Below, piece by piece: positions 20,233 to 28,589 of a stretch of 64,000 nucleotides of DNA (the first letter of the stretch is position 1; the number at the start of each line of letters is the position of its first letter). Location of the stretch: contig NZ_FNYT01000014.1 in assembly GCF_900109135.1 (NCBI RefSeq), positions 1 to 64,000 on the forward strand, given 5' to 3'. The position numbers and the translations under genes are program-made. The DNA comes from Trichococcus ilyis. Its GTDB lineage: Bacteria; Bacillota; Bacilli; Lactobacillales; Aerococcaceae. Below the pieces are notes generated by a model. That model was not told the DNA's origin and made no database searches. It saw nothing but the letters and a program-made list of their open reading frames with translations.

Positions 20233-20266
20233 AGTCTTGAGTGATTGCTGAAGCAAAACAAAAAGT

Positions 20267-20298
20267 GGATCCGGACGCAAAGTCCGGATCCTTTTTTT
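20267..20298 (+). terminator. Terminator after the DUF1292 gene
   Basis: GGATCCGGAC at 20267-20276 pairs perfectly with GTCCGGATCC at 20282-20291, followed by seven T residues. Confidence 0.95.
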
Positions 20299-20410
20299 GT
20301 ACGCTTTCCGAGTTGCGGCTGGATTTTTCCGTCGGAATAGAACCAACCTGAAAGGATGATGAGAAATCTGTCCAATATCCGCTATCTGTCTATGCAAATG
20401 ACAAAAAAGG

Positions 20411-20439
20411 TTCAATTTACATAGGTTTTCGTGTATAAT
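20411..20439 (+). promoter_or_regulatory. Promoter of mltG-udk
   Basis: TTCAAT at 20411-20416 and a perfect TATAAT at 20434-20439 are 17 bases apart, 65 bases before the mltG start. Confidence 0.6.
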
Positions 20440-20503
20440 TACGGAAGTCGAATGGCTGATGATCCATTAATAGCCATCAAAGCAAGTAAGGAGGGCCTCG
20501 TCT

Positions 20504-21676
20504 TTGTCACAAAATGAACAGCAAGAACCTCAAGAGCCACAAAAGCTCATTCGGCCTACGCTGGAGAAAGAAGCCGTAGACAAAATGAAGATACGGAAAA
20601 AAGAACGGACACTAGTGCGAAAAATTGTTTTCGCGATTGTATCGATAGGGATCTTATTGGGGATCATCGTCGGCTTTGCCGGATACAAATATATAACGGA
20701 CGCACTTCAACCGTTGGAGCCTGAAAGTACCGAAGTCGTTGAAGTGGAAATTCCGATCGGAACGTCCACCAAAGGGATCACGCAACTGTTGGAAGAGGGC
20801 AAGGTCATAAAAAATGCGACAATCTTCAATTACTATATCAAAACCCAGAATGTTTCCGATTTCCAAGCTGGATTTTATGAATTGTCCCCATCCATGAGCC
20901 TGAACGATATCATTGCGACGCTCCAGGCGGGCGGGAGCCCTGTGCCCCAATCAAGCGATCACAAAATCATCGTCAGAGAGGGCAATACTGCTGAAGAAAT
21001 AGCTGCGGAAGTCGAAGCGAAAACGGATTTCAGCGCGGAGGAGTTCCTGGCTACCCTGAATGATCCGGAATTTTTGGCGAATGCTGTCGCGCAATACCCC
21101 GAGCTTCTGACGGAAGCTTCGCAGCGCACCGATACGCGTTACCGCCTCGAGGGCTATCTCTATCCGGCTACTTATGACTACTTAACTGGAAATGGTTTGG
21201 AGGAAATCGTTCTGCAGATGTTGCAAAAAACGAATGAAGTCTTGACGCCGTACGCCGAACAGATCGCTTCATCGGGCCATACTTTGCATGAAATTCTGAC
21301 GATTGCCTCGCTTGTCGAAAAAGAAGGGGTCACCCCGGAAGATCGTGCCAACATCGCCAGCGTATTCCTTAATCGTCTGGAAATCGATATGCCGATACAA
21401 TCAGACATCAGCATTTTGTATGCCTTGAATGAGCACAAGGAATTGGTGACTTTTGAGGACCTGGAAATCGATTCGCCTTACAACCTGTACAAAAACACTG
21501 GCATGGGGCCTGGTCCGTTCAACAGCCCGAGCGAAGGCGCGATTCAAGCAACCCTGGCTCCGGCCGATACAAATTATCTGTATTTCGTTGCGGATACCAA
21601 AACAGGCATTGTCTATTTCTCAGAAACATATGATGAACATCTGCAACTGCAAAGCCAATACGTAGACAGCGAATAA
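20504..21676 (+). CDS. mltG: Endolytic murein transglycosylase MltG
   Basis: A 390-residue membrane-anchored enzyme that cleaves nascent peptidoglycan strands outside the cell and sets their length. A charged N-terminal region of ~45 residues lies in the cytoplasm, followed by one membrane segment (about residues 46-67) and the YceG catalytic domain with [14 protein letters not shown], whose glutamate is catalytic, and [14 protein letters not shown] and YLYFVAD near the end. Translation starts at TTG 20504, supported by AAGGAGGG 8 bases before it. udk follows 41 bases later, with greA beyond, an order shared with Bacillus relatives. Confidence 0.94.
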   Translation: MSQNEQQEPQEPQKLIRPTLEKEAVDKMKIRKKERTLVRKIVFAIVSIGILLGIIVGFAGYKYITDALQPLEPESTEVVEVEIPIGTSTKGITQLLEEGKVIKNATIFNYYIKTQNVSDFQAGFYELSPSMSLNDIIATLQAGGSPVPQSSDHKIIVREGNTAEEIAAEVEAKTDFSAEEFLATLNDPEFLANAVAQYPELLTEASQRTDTRYRLEGYLYPATYDYLTGNGLEEIVLQMLQKTNEVLTPYAEQIASSGHTLHEILTIASLVEKEGVTPEDRANIASVFLNRLEIDMPIQSDISILYALNEHKELVTFEDLEIDSPYNLYKNTGMGPGPFNSPSEGAIQATLAPADTNYLYFVADTKTGIVYFSETYDEHLQLQSQYVDSE

Positions 21677-21717
21677 AAAAGCTAAGCTCGCTGCAAGAAG
21701 AGAGGAAGAGTACACCA

Positions 21718-22353
21718 GTGACAGTGAAAAAACCTATCGTTATCGGGGTGACAGGGGGATCGGGAAGCGGGAAAACCAGCGTCAGCCGGGCCATCTTGGA
21801 TAAGTTCACCGATGTTTCCATTTTGCTGTTGGAACAAGATTTTTACTACAAAGACCAAAGCGATTTGCCGTTTGAAGAACGCTTGAAAACAAACTATGAT
21901 CACCCGTTTGCTTTCGATACGGACCTGTTTATCCAGGACCTCAAGAAATTGATCCGCTACGAGAGTATCGAACAGCCAGTATACGATTATTCTAAGCATA
22001 CCCGCAGTGATAAGGTGATCCACCGCGAGCCGAAAGAAGTCATCATCGTCGAAGGGATCCTCATTTTGGAAGATCCGCGACTCCGTGACCTGATGGATAT
22101 CAAAGTCTATGTGGACACGGATGACGATATCCGCATCATCCGAAGAATCAAACGCGACATGGAATCAAGAGGCCGGACCCTTGATTCGGTCATCCAACAA
22201 TATTTGACGGTTGTCAAGCCGATGCATCAGCAATTCATCGAGCCGACCAAAAAATTTGCGGATATCATCATTCCTGAAGGCGGACAAAATCAAGTCGCAA
22301 TCGATCTGATGACGACGAAAATTGCCTCAATTTTGTCCGAAAATGCAGAATAA
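21718..22353 (+). CDS. udk: Uridine/cytidine kinase
   Basis: A 211-residue P-loop kinase of pyrimidine salvage that phosphorylates uridine and cytidine. The Walker A motif [12 protein letters not shown] begins at residue 9, and YDHPFAFD and IIVEGILIL follow as in the family. The start is GTG at 21718 (a second GTG lies six bases later), after GAGAGGAAGAG. It is likely co-transcribed with mltG; no terminator is visible between them. Confidence 0.94.
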   Translation: MTVKKPIVIGVTGGSGSGKTSVSRAILDKFTDVSILLLEQDFYYKDQSDLPFEERLKTNYDHPFAFDTDLFIQDLKKLIRYESIEQPVYDYSKHTRSDKVIHREPKEVIIVEGILILEDPRLRDLMDIKVYVDTDDDIRIIRRIKRDMESRGRTLDSVIQQYLTVVKPMHQQFIEPTKKFADIIIPEGGQNQVAIDLMTTKIASILSENAE

Positions 22354-22605
22354 AAATAAATGTCCATAATATTTCAAAAATATAATTGCTTTTGGTGGGA
22401 TTAAGTGGTATTTTATATTCACTATAAAACTAGACAGACAATAAACGATACAGCGCTCCAGGAAATGATCATTTCTTTTTGGATGGCAGGTTACCTGGCC
22501 CATGTTCAGCTGATTGTGGGAACAACTACCAGCGGAAAAAGAGAATTGCAATCCTGAGCCGGAAATCGAGTATTGAATCATTACTTAAAAGGGGCTATAT
22601 TTCTT
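22354..22605 (+). other. Gene-free leader before greA, with possible structure
   Basis: No gene is seen. An AT-rich first part holds GTGGGATTAAGTGGTA, two GTGG units 10 bases apart. Further on there is a perfect palindrome GAAATGATCATTTC at 22462-22475, flanked by CCAGG before and CCTGG after and then by CAGC/GCTG, so the whole stretch from about 22451 to 22513 could fold into one long hairpin. I cannot assign it to a known RNA family. Confidence 0.4.
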
Positions 22606-23085
22606 ATGATCGAAAAAGCATATCCGATGACGGCTGAAGGTAAAGCCAAGTTAGAAGCGGAACTTGAAGATTTGAAAGTAAACAAAAGAAAAGAAATCGT
22701 GGAACGCATCAAAATTGCCAGAAGCTATGGGGATCTATCCGAGAATTCAGAATACGAATCAGCAAAAGACGAGCAAGCTTTTGTTGAAGGCCGCATCACA
22801 ACCCTGGAAAAAATGATCCGTTTTGCTGAAATCATTGAAGTTCAGAATGTGGACAGCGATCTGGTTTCGCTTGGCCGCAAAGTGACGTTTGTGGAGTTGC
22901 CGGATGGCGACGAAGAAACATACATCATTGTTGGCAGCGCGGAAGCCGATCCGTTGGAAGGCAAGATCTCAAATGATTCACCGATCGCAAAAGCCTTACT
23001 GGGCAAGCATATCGGTGAAGAAGTCGTCATTGCTACACCGGGCGGGGACATGAACGTGAAAATCGTCAGAGTCGAACAAGCCTAG
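22606..23085 (+). CDS. greA: Transcription elongation factor GreA
   Basis: A 159-residue factor that rescues backtracked RNA polymerase by stimulating transcript cleavage. The N-terminal coiled coil contains [19 protein letters not shown] with the acidic tip residues, and the C-terminal globular domain has [16 protein letters not shown]. The ATG at 22606 gives [13 protein letters not shown], typical for Lactobacillales; a longer frame from 22573 has no ribosome site. A long hairpin terminator follows. Confidence 0.96.
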   Translation: MIEKAYPMTAEGKAKLEAELEDLKVNKRKEIVERIKIARSYGDLSENSEYESAKDEQAFVEGRITTLEKMIRFAEIIEVQNVDSDLVSLGRKVTFVELPDGDEETYIIVGSAEADPLEGKISNDSPIAKALLGKHIGEEVVIATPGGDMNVKIVRVEQA

Positions 23086-23100
23086 CATCACCAATTAAAA

Positions 23101-23158
23101 AGAGGATAGGACAAGGATCATCAGGAATGATTTTGCTGTCCTATCCTCTGTTTGTTTA
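23101..23158 (+). terminator. Terminator after greA
   Basis: AGAGGATAGGACA at 23101-23113 pairs perfectly with TGTCCTATCCTCT at 23137-23149, with a T-rich tail GTTTGTTT. Confidence 0.85.
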
Positions 23159-23347
23159 TGTTTCGGGTATAATGAAAGTGCCTGCATTCGCAGGGAATGC
23201 GACTTTAGTCGTATGCCGATGTCCGCCCATAGCGCACTGGCAAATCAGGCCAGATACTCTATAATGGAAGTAAATGAGAAAGATGCTGTTTTTGAGCCCT
23301 GAGGCCAGCGAAAATCCGGAAATTAGGGATAGAAAGGAGGGGCTGGC

Positions 23348-24082
23348 ATGAAGAAGAATGCCTTGAAATTATTTTTGCTCTTGGAAGGATTGTTGGGGGT
23401 GGCTGTCCTTTTTCAGTTGGTGCAGGATACGGAGTTGCTGCTCGTCTTTGTTTTCGGTCTGGTATTCATCAAATTCGGCACCGGTAAAGGGGAGCGTCGT
23501 CAGATTCTCGGCTTGATTGGGTGGTTTATGGTAGGGATGAGCATCCTCTCCACTTTTTCGGTGTGGCTGATGTTGGTCTTCCTCATCATGTTCGTTGCGG
23601 TCAACGGCAGGGGCATCTGGTCTGAAATGAAGCTGGATACTTTTGTGGATGTGCCGTGGGAAGAGAAAGCATTCCGGACGGTCAAAACGAAAGAACCGGA
23701 ACAGCGGAGCGGCACCAGAAAACGTCAGAAATGGATCGGCAACACCAGCATCGGGACGGATGTCTACGAATGGGATGACGTCAATCTGACCGTATTCATG
23801 GGCGATACCATTATCGATTTGGGGAATACGCTGCTGCCGAAAGAGGAAAATATCATCCTGATCCGCAAAGGATTCGGAAAGACTAGGGTGATTGTACCCT
23901 TGGGAGTCGGTGTGGCTGTCCATCATTCCGCCATCAAAGGGCAGCTTTTGTTCAACGAAGATGAGATAGCCTTGAACAACGAAACGGTCAAATTATACAG
24001 CCGCGACTACGATACAGCCAACAGAAAAATCAAGATCGTGTCCAATAGCCTGCTGGGTGACTTGGAGGTGATCTACCTATGA
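23348..24082 (+). CDS. liaF: LiaF-type membrane regulator
   Basis: A 244-residue protein with about four hydrophobic segments in the first ~95 residues and a cytoplasmic C-terminal domain that matches the cell-wall-active antibiotic response family (GDTIIDLGNTLLPKEEN, RVIVPLGVGVAVHHSAI). In Bacillus, LiaF holds the LiaS kinase silent until the envelope is stressed. GAAAGGAGGGG precedes the ATG. It overlaps liaS by 4 bases. Two TATAAT sequences lie upstream, at 23168 and 23260, but neither has a good -35 box. Confidence 0.9.
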   Translation: MKKNALKLFLLLEGLLGVAVLFQLVQDTELLLVFVFGLVFIKFGTGKGERRQILGLIGWFMVGMSILSTFSVWLMLVFLIMFVAVNGRGIWSEMKLDTFVDVPWEEKAFRTVKTKEPEQRSGTRKRQKWIGNTSIGTDVYEWDDVNLTVFMGDTIIDLGNTLLPKEENIILIRKGFGKTRVIVPLGVGVAVHHSAIKGQLLFNEDEIALNNETVKLYSRDYDTANRKIKIVSNSLLGDLEVIYL

Positions 24083-25149
24083 GAAAAAGAACATTATTGG
24101 TGCTGTTCGGCATGGTATTCGGTGTGTTTGCCCTGATCGTTTCGGGGGTGCTGTTTGCCTTGCGTCCCTTTTTGAGTTACCAGGAACTGATTGAGGTGGA
24201 TCGTTTTTATGTGCCTGCCTTTCTTTATATCATCGTATTGATACTCTTTGCCGCCGCCGTCGTTACTTGGATCGCCCATTTTTATTTAAAAAATCAAGAA
24301 ACCCGTATCAAGGACAAGCTGCACTGGCTTTATCTCGGCAAGTATGAACATTCCGTCTTCAACAAAAAACCGGACAGATCGTTGTTTTTGGATGAGTATT
24401 GCCAGGCGATCCAACTGGAAATCGAGTTGCTCAGGAAAAAGATGCTCAGCCTGTCCCGGGATGTACAACAGTTGTCTGCCAATCCGCAGCAGATCGGCAA
24501 CGAAACGAAAGAGGAGATACTCGAGCAGGAGCGGCATCGGATCGCGAGGGAACTGCACGATTCCGTCAGCCAGCAACTTTTTGCCGCCATGATGATGTTG
24601 TCCGCGGTCAATGAGCGCGCCGAAGATTTCCCGGAAAAAATCCAGAAACAGATGCGCCTCATTGAGAGAATCATCAACGATTCCCAGTCGGAGATGCGGG
24701 CACTGTTGCTGCATCTTCGACCGACCAAACTAGAAGGCAAATCCCTGAAAAAAGGGATCGAACAGTTGCTGGTGGAACTGAAGTCAAAAGTCCAAATCAA
24801 CATCAAATGGGAAATCGATGATGTCCATACGATGAGTGGCATCGAGGATCACCTCTTCCGTATCGTGCAGGAACTTCTTTCGAACACTTTGAGACATGCA
24901 AAGGCAAGCCAGCTGGAAGTGTATCTGAAGCAGACTTTGCAGGAAATCAGTCTCCGCGTTTATGATGACGGTGTCGGCTTCGATACCTCAATCGAAAAGT
25001 CCGGAAGCTACGGCCTAATGAATATCAAGGAGCGTGTCCAAGGAATGGGGGGAAGCTGCAAAATCATCAGTTTCCCCAAAAAGGGTACCGTAATCGAAAT
25101 ACGGATTCCGAATACCAATGTGAATGTAAATCGTTCAAATGCTGAATAG
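24079..25149 (+). CDS. liaS: LiaS-type sensor histidine kinase
   Basis: A 356-residue NarL-class sensor kinase that responds to envelope stress, such as bacitracin or daptomycin in relatives. Two membrane segments with a short outside loop lie in the first ~75 residues, typical of intramembrane-sensing kinases. The phospho-acceptor motif is RIARELHDSVSQQLFA (histidine near residue 159), and the ATPase domain has NTLRHAKA and YDDGVGFD. It is coupled by overlap to liaF and lies 40 bases before liaR. The lipid II-cycle targets of the system, such as liaX or liaIH, are not in this window. Confidence 0.93.
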   Translation: MRKRTLLVLFGMVFGVFALIVSGVLFALRPFLSYQELIEVDRFYVPAFLYIIVLILFAAAVVTWIAHFYLKNQETRIKDKLHWLYLGKYEHSVFNKKPDRSLFLDEYCQAIQLEIELLRKKMLSLSRDVQQLSANPQQIGNETKEEILEQERHRIARELHDSVSQQLFAAMMMLSAVNERAEDFPEKIQKQMRLIERIINDSQSEMRALLLHLRPTKLEGKSLKKGIEQLLVELKSKVQINIKWEIDDVHTMSGIEDHLFRIVQELLSNTLRHAKASQLEVYLKQTLQEISLRVYDDGVGFDTSIEKSGSYGLMNIKERVQGMGGSCKIISFPKKGTVIEIRIPNTNVNVNRSNAE

Positions 25150-25189
25150 GAAAGATTCCGAAAAAATAGTTTCCTGAGGAGGGGTTAAG

Positions 25190-25822
25190 TTGATACGTGT
25201 ATTGATTATCGACGATCACGAGATGGTCAGGCTGGGTTACTCGGCCTATCTGTCCATCCAAGATGACATTGAAGTGATAGGGGAAGCTGAAAACGGGATG
25301 ATTGGCTATGAAATGGCCCTTGATCTGCGTCCGGACATCATTTTGATGGATCTGGTCATGGAAGTCATGGACGGCATCGCGGCGACCAAAGCGATATTGA
25401 ATGATTGGCCGGAAGCGAAAATAATCATCGTCACCAGCTTCATCGACGATGAAAAAGTTTATCCGGCGTTGGAAGCAGGGGCATCCAGTTATATGCTGAA
25501 AACTTCTTCCGCTCACGAAATCGCGGATGCGATCCGTTCCACTTATCACGGGGAATCTGTCCTGGAGCCGGAAGTGACGGACAAAATGCTGGAGCGTTTT
25601 TCGAAAAGAAATATCCGTCCGTTGCATGAGGAGCTGACGGCCCGTGAGCGGGAAGTATTGCTGCTGATCGCGCAAGGCTACTCCAATCAGGACATTGCCG
25701 ACCAGCTTTTCATCACGCTGAAGACGGTCAAAACGCATGTTTCGAATATTTTGACCAAGTTGGAAGTCGAGGACAGAACCCAGGCCACGATCTATGCTTT
25801 CAAGCACCATCTGATCCAATGA
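25190..25822 (+). CDS. liaR: LiaR-type response regulator
   Basis: A 210-residue NarL/FixJ-family regulator. The receiver domain has the acidic pair IIDDHE near residue 7, the phospho-acceptor aspartate in [12 protein letters not shown] near residue 54 and the lysine in SSYMLKTSS. The C-terminal LuxR-type helix-turn-helix contains [20 protein letters not shown] and [12 protein letters not shown]. It starts at TTG 25190, supported by GAGGAGGGG 5 bases before. As partner of LiaS it should activate envelope-stress genes; no terminator is evident before the next small gene. Confidence 0.94.
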   Translation: MIRVLIIDDHEMVRLGYSAYLSIQDDIEVIGEAENGMIGYEMALDLRPDIILMDLVMEVMDGIAATKAILNDWPEAKIIIVTSFIDDEKVYPALEAGASSYMLKTSSAHEIADAIRSTYHGESVLEPEVTDKMLERFSKRNIRPLHEELTAREREVLLLIAQGYSNQDIADQLFITLKTVKTHVSNILTKLEVEDRTQATIYAFKHHLIQ

Positions 25823-25885
25823 CTTTGAGCAAAGTGTTATAGATTGAAGCCTCCATATGATAAGATGAATGTGATAGACAGTACC

Positions 25886-25922
25886 GAGAGGGGGCAAGCT
25901 GATCATCCCGATCAGCGAACAG
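25886..25922 (+). promoter_or_regulatory. Ribosome site with a hairpin in its spacer
   Basis: GAGAGGGGG ends at 25894, 28 bases before the ATG at 25923, far too distant if unfolded. Between them GCTGATC at 25898-25904 pairs perfectly with GATCAGC at 25910-25916. Folding that hairpin out leaves 9 bases between the ribosome site and the start codon, the ideal distance. Confidence 0.55.
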
Positions 25923-26228
25923 ATGAAAATAGAGATCAGTGAACGCGCACAAAAGTGGTTTGAACAGGAAATGGGCATTTCGCCAGGAAAAGGGGTTCGT
26001 TTCCTTGGGAAAGTTTACGGCAGCAGCCAAATACATGAAGGCTTTTCCGTCGGGCTTGATGTGGATGAACCAGTCGCTCCGATCGGCAAGGCCGAATACA
26101 ATGGCATTCTGTATTATGTCGAGGATGCCGACGATTGGTTCTTCAATGGCTATGATTTGTACGTAGGCTTCGATGAAAAACAACGCGAACCCGAGTATAA
26201 CTTCATCGCACAAAATGAAGAGGTCTGA
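25923..26228 (+). CDS. HesB/YneR-like small protein without cluster-binding cysteines
   Basis: A 101-residue acidic protein resembling the HesB/IscA-related YneR family of Firmicutes (MKIEISERAQKWFEQEMG at the start, VRFLGKVYGSSQIHEGFSVG in the middle). The three cysteines that hold iron-sulfur clusters in A-type carriers are absent; the protein has no cysteine at all. The function is unknown. The start relies on a ribosome site separated from the ATG by a hairpin, described separately. It is convergent with rnjA. Confidence 0.7.
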   Translation: MKIEISERAQKWFEQEMGISPGKGVRFLGKVYGSSQIHEGFSVGLDVDEPVAPIGKAEYNGILYYVEDADDWFFNGYDLYVGFDEKQREPEYNFIAQNEEV

Positions 26229-26268
26229 AAATAAGCATGTCCCGCCAAGGACATGCTTATTTTTTTAC
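26228..26268 (+). terminator. Terminator after the HesB-like gene
   Basis: AAATAAGCATGTCC at 26228-26241 pairs perfectly with GGACATGCTTATTT at 26249-26262, followed by T residues; the A-rich left arm could also serve the other strand. Confidence 0.9.
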
Positions 26269-26275
26269 AACAAAG

Positions 26276-26311
26276 AAAGAGGGCGCCGGATTCTGATCCG
26301 GCGTCCTCTTT
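26276..26311 (-). terminator. Terminator after rnjA
   Basis: AAAGAGGGCGCCGGAT at 26276-26291 pairs with ATCCGGCGTCCTCTTT at 26296-26311 with one G-T pair. On the minus strand it is followed by TCTTTCTTTG. Confidence 0.8.
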
Positions 26312-26336
26312 TGGCCTTCCATTTGGTTCGTCTGCT

Positions 26337-28013
26337 TCAGACGCCCATGATGACAGGTACGATCATCGGGCGACGCTCCGTTTTTTCGTACAGATACGGC
26401 TGAATGGCGTTCGTGACGGTGTCTTTCAATTTTTTCTCGGTAACGGAATCGCTGCTTTTCAACAAGGAGAGTACATCGTGGCGCACGATCGTTTGGGCTT
26501 CATGGATCAGGTCGCCTGACTCGCGCATGTAGATGAACCCTCTTGAAAGGATGTCCGGTCCCGCCAGCAAATTTTTGTTGCGGTAATCGACTGTCAATAC
26601 AACGACCACCAGTCCATCCTCCGAGAGGACGCGACGATCGCGCAAGACGATGTTACCGATGTCGCCGATCCCTTTTCCATCAACGTAGACATCGGCTGCG
26701 TTGAAGTTGCCGGCGCGTCTCGCGGAATCAGCCGTCAGAGCAAGGATTTCCCCGTTGCCGGAAATGAAACAGTTTTCTGCCGGGATGCCGACTGATTCAG
26801 CCAAGCTTGTGTGGATCTTCAGCATCCGGTACTCTCCGTGGACAGGCATGAAGTATTTCGGTTTCATCAGTGTCAACATCAGTTTTTGCTCCTGTTGGCC
26901 ACCATGTCCGGAAGTGTGGACGTTGTTCACTTTACCGTGGACAACCGCTGCGCCGGCTTCCAAAAGCTGGTTGATGACGCGGTTGACACTGGTTGTGTTG
27001 CCCGGGATTGGTGAACTTGAGAAGATGACAGTATCCCCGGGCTGGATGGATATCTGTCTGTGCGTGCCGTTGGCGATCCGGCTCAAGGCAGCCATCGGCT
27101 CGCCTTGAGACCCCGTGCACATGATCAGTACTTTATCCGCAGGCAGACTGTTCAATTCCCGCGCATCGATGAAGAGATCATCAGGGGCTACGATGAAGCC
27201 CAATTCTCTGGCGGTACGGAAGTTCGTCTCCATGCTGCGGCCGAAGACTGCTATTTTCCGGCCCGTTTCAAGCGCCACCTCAGTGACTTGCTGCAATCTG
27301 TAGATATTGGATGAGAAGGAGGCGAAAATGATCCTTCCGGAAACTTTTTGGATGATATTTTTGAGGGATTGGCCCACGATTTGCTCGGATTGCGTGAATG
27401 CCGGTGTTTCGGCATTGGTGCTGTCGCTGAGAAGCAAAAGGACGCCTTCTTCCCCTATTTTTGCCATCTTATGGATATTCGCCGGTTTTCCGTTCGCAGG
27501 TGTGAAATCGAACTTGAAATCTCCGGTGAACACGATGTTGCCTGGAGGAGTCTTGACCACGATCCCCAAGGTGTCCGGTATGCTGTGCGTTGTACCGAAG
27601 AAGCTGATGCTGGTTTTACGGAATTTGATGACAGAATCTTCATTGATTTCGTGCAGGACAGCATCCCGCAGCAAGCCATGTTCATCCAGCTTGTTGCGGA
27701 TCATGGCCAAAGCCAGTTTGCCTGCGTAGATCGGAATGTTCAGCTCTTTCAACAGGAAAGGAACACCCCCGATGTGATCTTCGTGTCCGTGCGAAATGAA
27801 CAATCCTTTGATTTTGGTTTGGTTTTGCACCAAATAACTGTAGTCGGGAATCACATAATCAATGCCCAGCAAATCGTCTTCCGGGAACATGATACCGGAA
27901 TCGAGGATGATGATCTCATCCTGGAATTGGATGCCGTACATATTTTTGCCGATTTCGCCTAAACCCCCGAGAGCAAAAACGCCGACTTCGTTATTTTTTA
28001 TGTTAGGTTTCAT
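26337..28013 (-). CDS. rnjA: Ribonuclease J1
   Basis: A 558-residue beta-CASP metallo-beta-lactamase nuclease with 5'-3' exo- and endonuclease activity, central to mRNA decay and rRNA maturation in Firmicutes. The metal site [13 protein letters not shown] is near residue 70, followed by [15 protein letters not shown] and the beta-CASP motifs up to [10 protein letters not shown] near residue 365. It lies directly behind rpoY with a 4-base overlap, the same order as in Bacillus and enterococci, which identifies it as the J1 rather than the J2 paralogue. Confidence 0.95.
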   Translation of the reverse strand: MKPNIKNNEVGVFALGGLGEIGKNMYGIQFQDEIIILDSGIMFPEDDLLGIDYVIPDYSYLVQNQTKIKGLFISHGHEDHIGGVPFLLKELNIPIYAGKLALAMIRNKLDEHGLLRDAVLHEINEDSVIKFRKTSISFFGTTHSIPDTLGIVVKTPPGNIVFTGDFKFDFTPANGKPANIHKMAKIGEEGVLLLLSDSTNAETPAFTQSEQIVGQSLKNIIQKVSGRIIFASFSSNIYRLQQVTEVALETGRKIAVFGRSMETNFRTARELGFIVAPDDLFIDARELNSLPADKVLIMCTGSQGEPMAALSRIANGTHRQISIQPGDTVIFSSSPIPGNTTSVNRVINQLLEAGAAVVHGKVNNVHTSGHGGQQEQKLMLTLMKPKYFMPVHGEYRMLKIHTSLAESVGIPAENCFISGNGEILALTADSARRAGNFNAADVYVDGKGIGDIGNIVLRDRRVLSEDGLVVVVLTVDYRNKNLLAGPDILSRGFIYMRESGDLIHEAQTIVRHDVLSLLKSSDSVTEKKLKDTVTNAIQPYLYEKTERRPMIVPVIMGV

Positions 28014-28228
28014 ACATTGAACTCCGTGATTTTGAAATCAGGGCTTTTTTGTTCATACTCCAGATGTTTGCCATCCAGCAGCTGAATGAATTCAATGTTG
28101 TAGGGGGTATTTTGTTCAACCAGTCTTCTTGCTTCAACCTTGTCGGATGCTTCGACGTAAAGAGCTTGTGTGTTCTCTCTTGTTGGTGCATCAAATTTGG
28201 CAGGTTGGTAAGTTACTTTAAATATCAT
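28010..28228 (-). CDS. rpoY: RNA polymerase epsilon subunit
   Basis: A 72-residue acidic protein that binds RNA polymerase in Firmicutes, formerly DUF1447/YkzG. The core [20 protein letters not shown] and [17 protein letters not shown] fits the family. The ATG at 28228 follows GGAGTG by 7 bases; a GTG at 28237 would sit within that ribosome site. The stop overlaps the rnjA start by 4 bases, so both are made together. Confidence 0.92.
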   Translation of the reverse strand: MIFKVTYQPAKFDAPTRENTQALYVEASDKVEARRLVEQNTPYNIEFIQLLDGKHLEYEQKSPDFKITEFNV

Positions 28229-28277
28229 ATAGTTCACTCCATTTTCTTATTTGTTTTTGATAGTACTGTACTTAAAA

Positions 28278-28307
28278 ATTACAATCTTAGTGTGCTAACT
28301 TGGTCAA
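28278..28307 (-). promoter_or_regulatory. Promoter of rpoY-rnjA
   Basis: On the minus strand TTGACC (28307-28302) and TGTAAT (28283-28278) are 18 bases apart, 50 bases before rpoY. Confidence 0.6.
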
Positions 28308-28589
28308 TAGTTGTATTTTTTCATACAATCGTTACTATGAGTTTACCACAATTAAGGCAGTTAGTATAGAAATGACTAGCAAAATCATTTTCCGGCATGC
28401 GCAAGCCTTTCCATTAGTAAGGCAATTCTCTTCTGTTTTTTTTATCGGAAGCAATCAATATTTTTGTAGACTTAATCAGTCTGATTGGCTAGACTTGAGG
28501 GAGTGGGTTGAATGGGCCGGACCGAAAAATGAGTGTTTTTTGCCCAGAAGAAACCGAATGAATAGTATCATTAAGGTAGGTGTATCAAA
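28308..28589 (+). other. Gene-free divergent region before the ABC exporter
   Basis: No gene is seen between the rpoY promoter and the exporter start. The palindrome AATCAGTCTGATT at 28474-28486 lies upstream of TAGACT (28499-28504), a possible -10 box, and might be an operator. About 85 bases of leader separate it from the first start codon. Confidence 0.35.

Noticed and set aside
22400-22417. MraZ-binding box before greA
   Set aside because: Only two imperfect GTGG units are present and mraZ or division genes are not adjacent, so kept only as a side remark.
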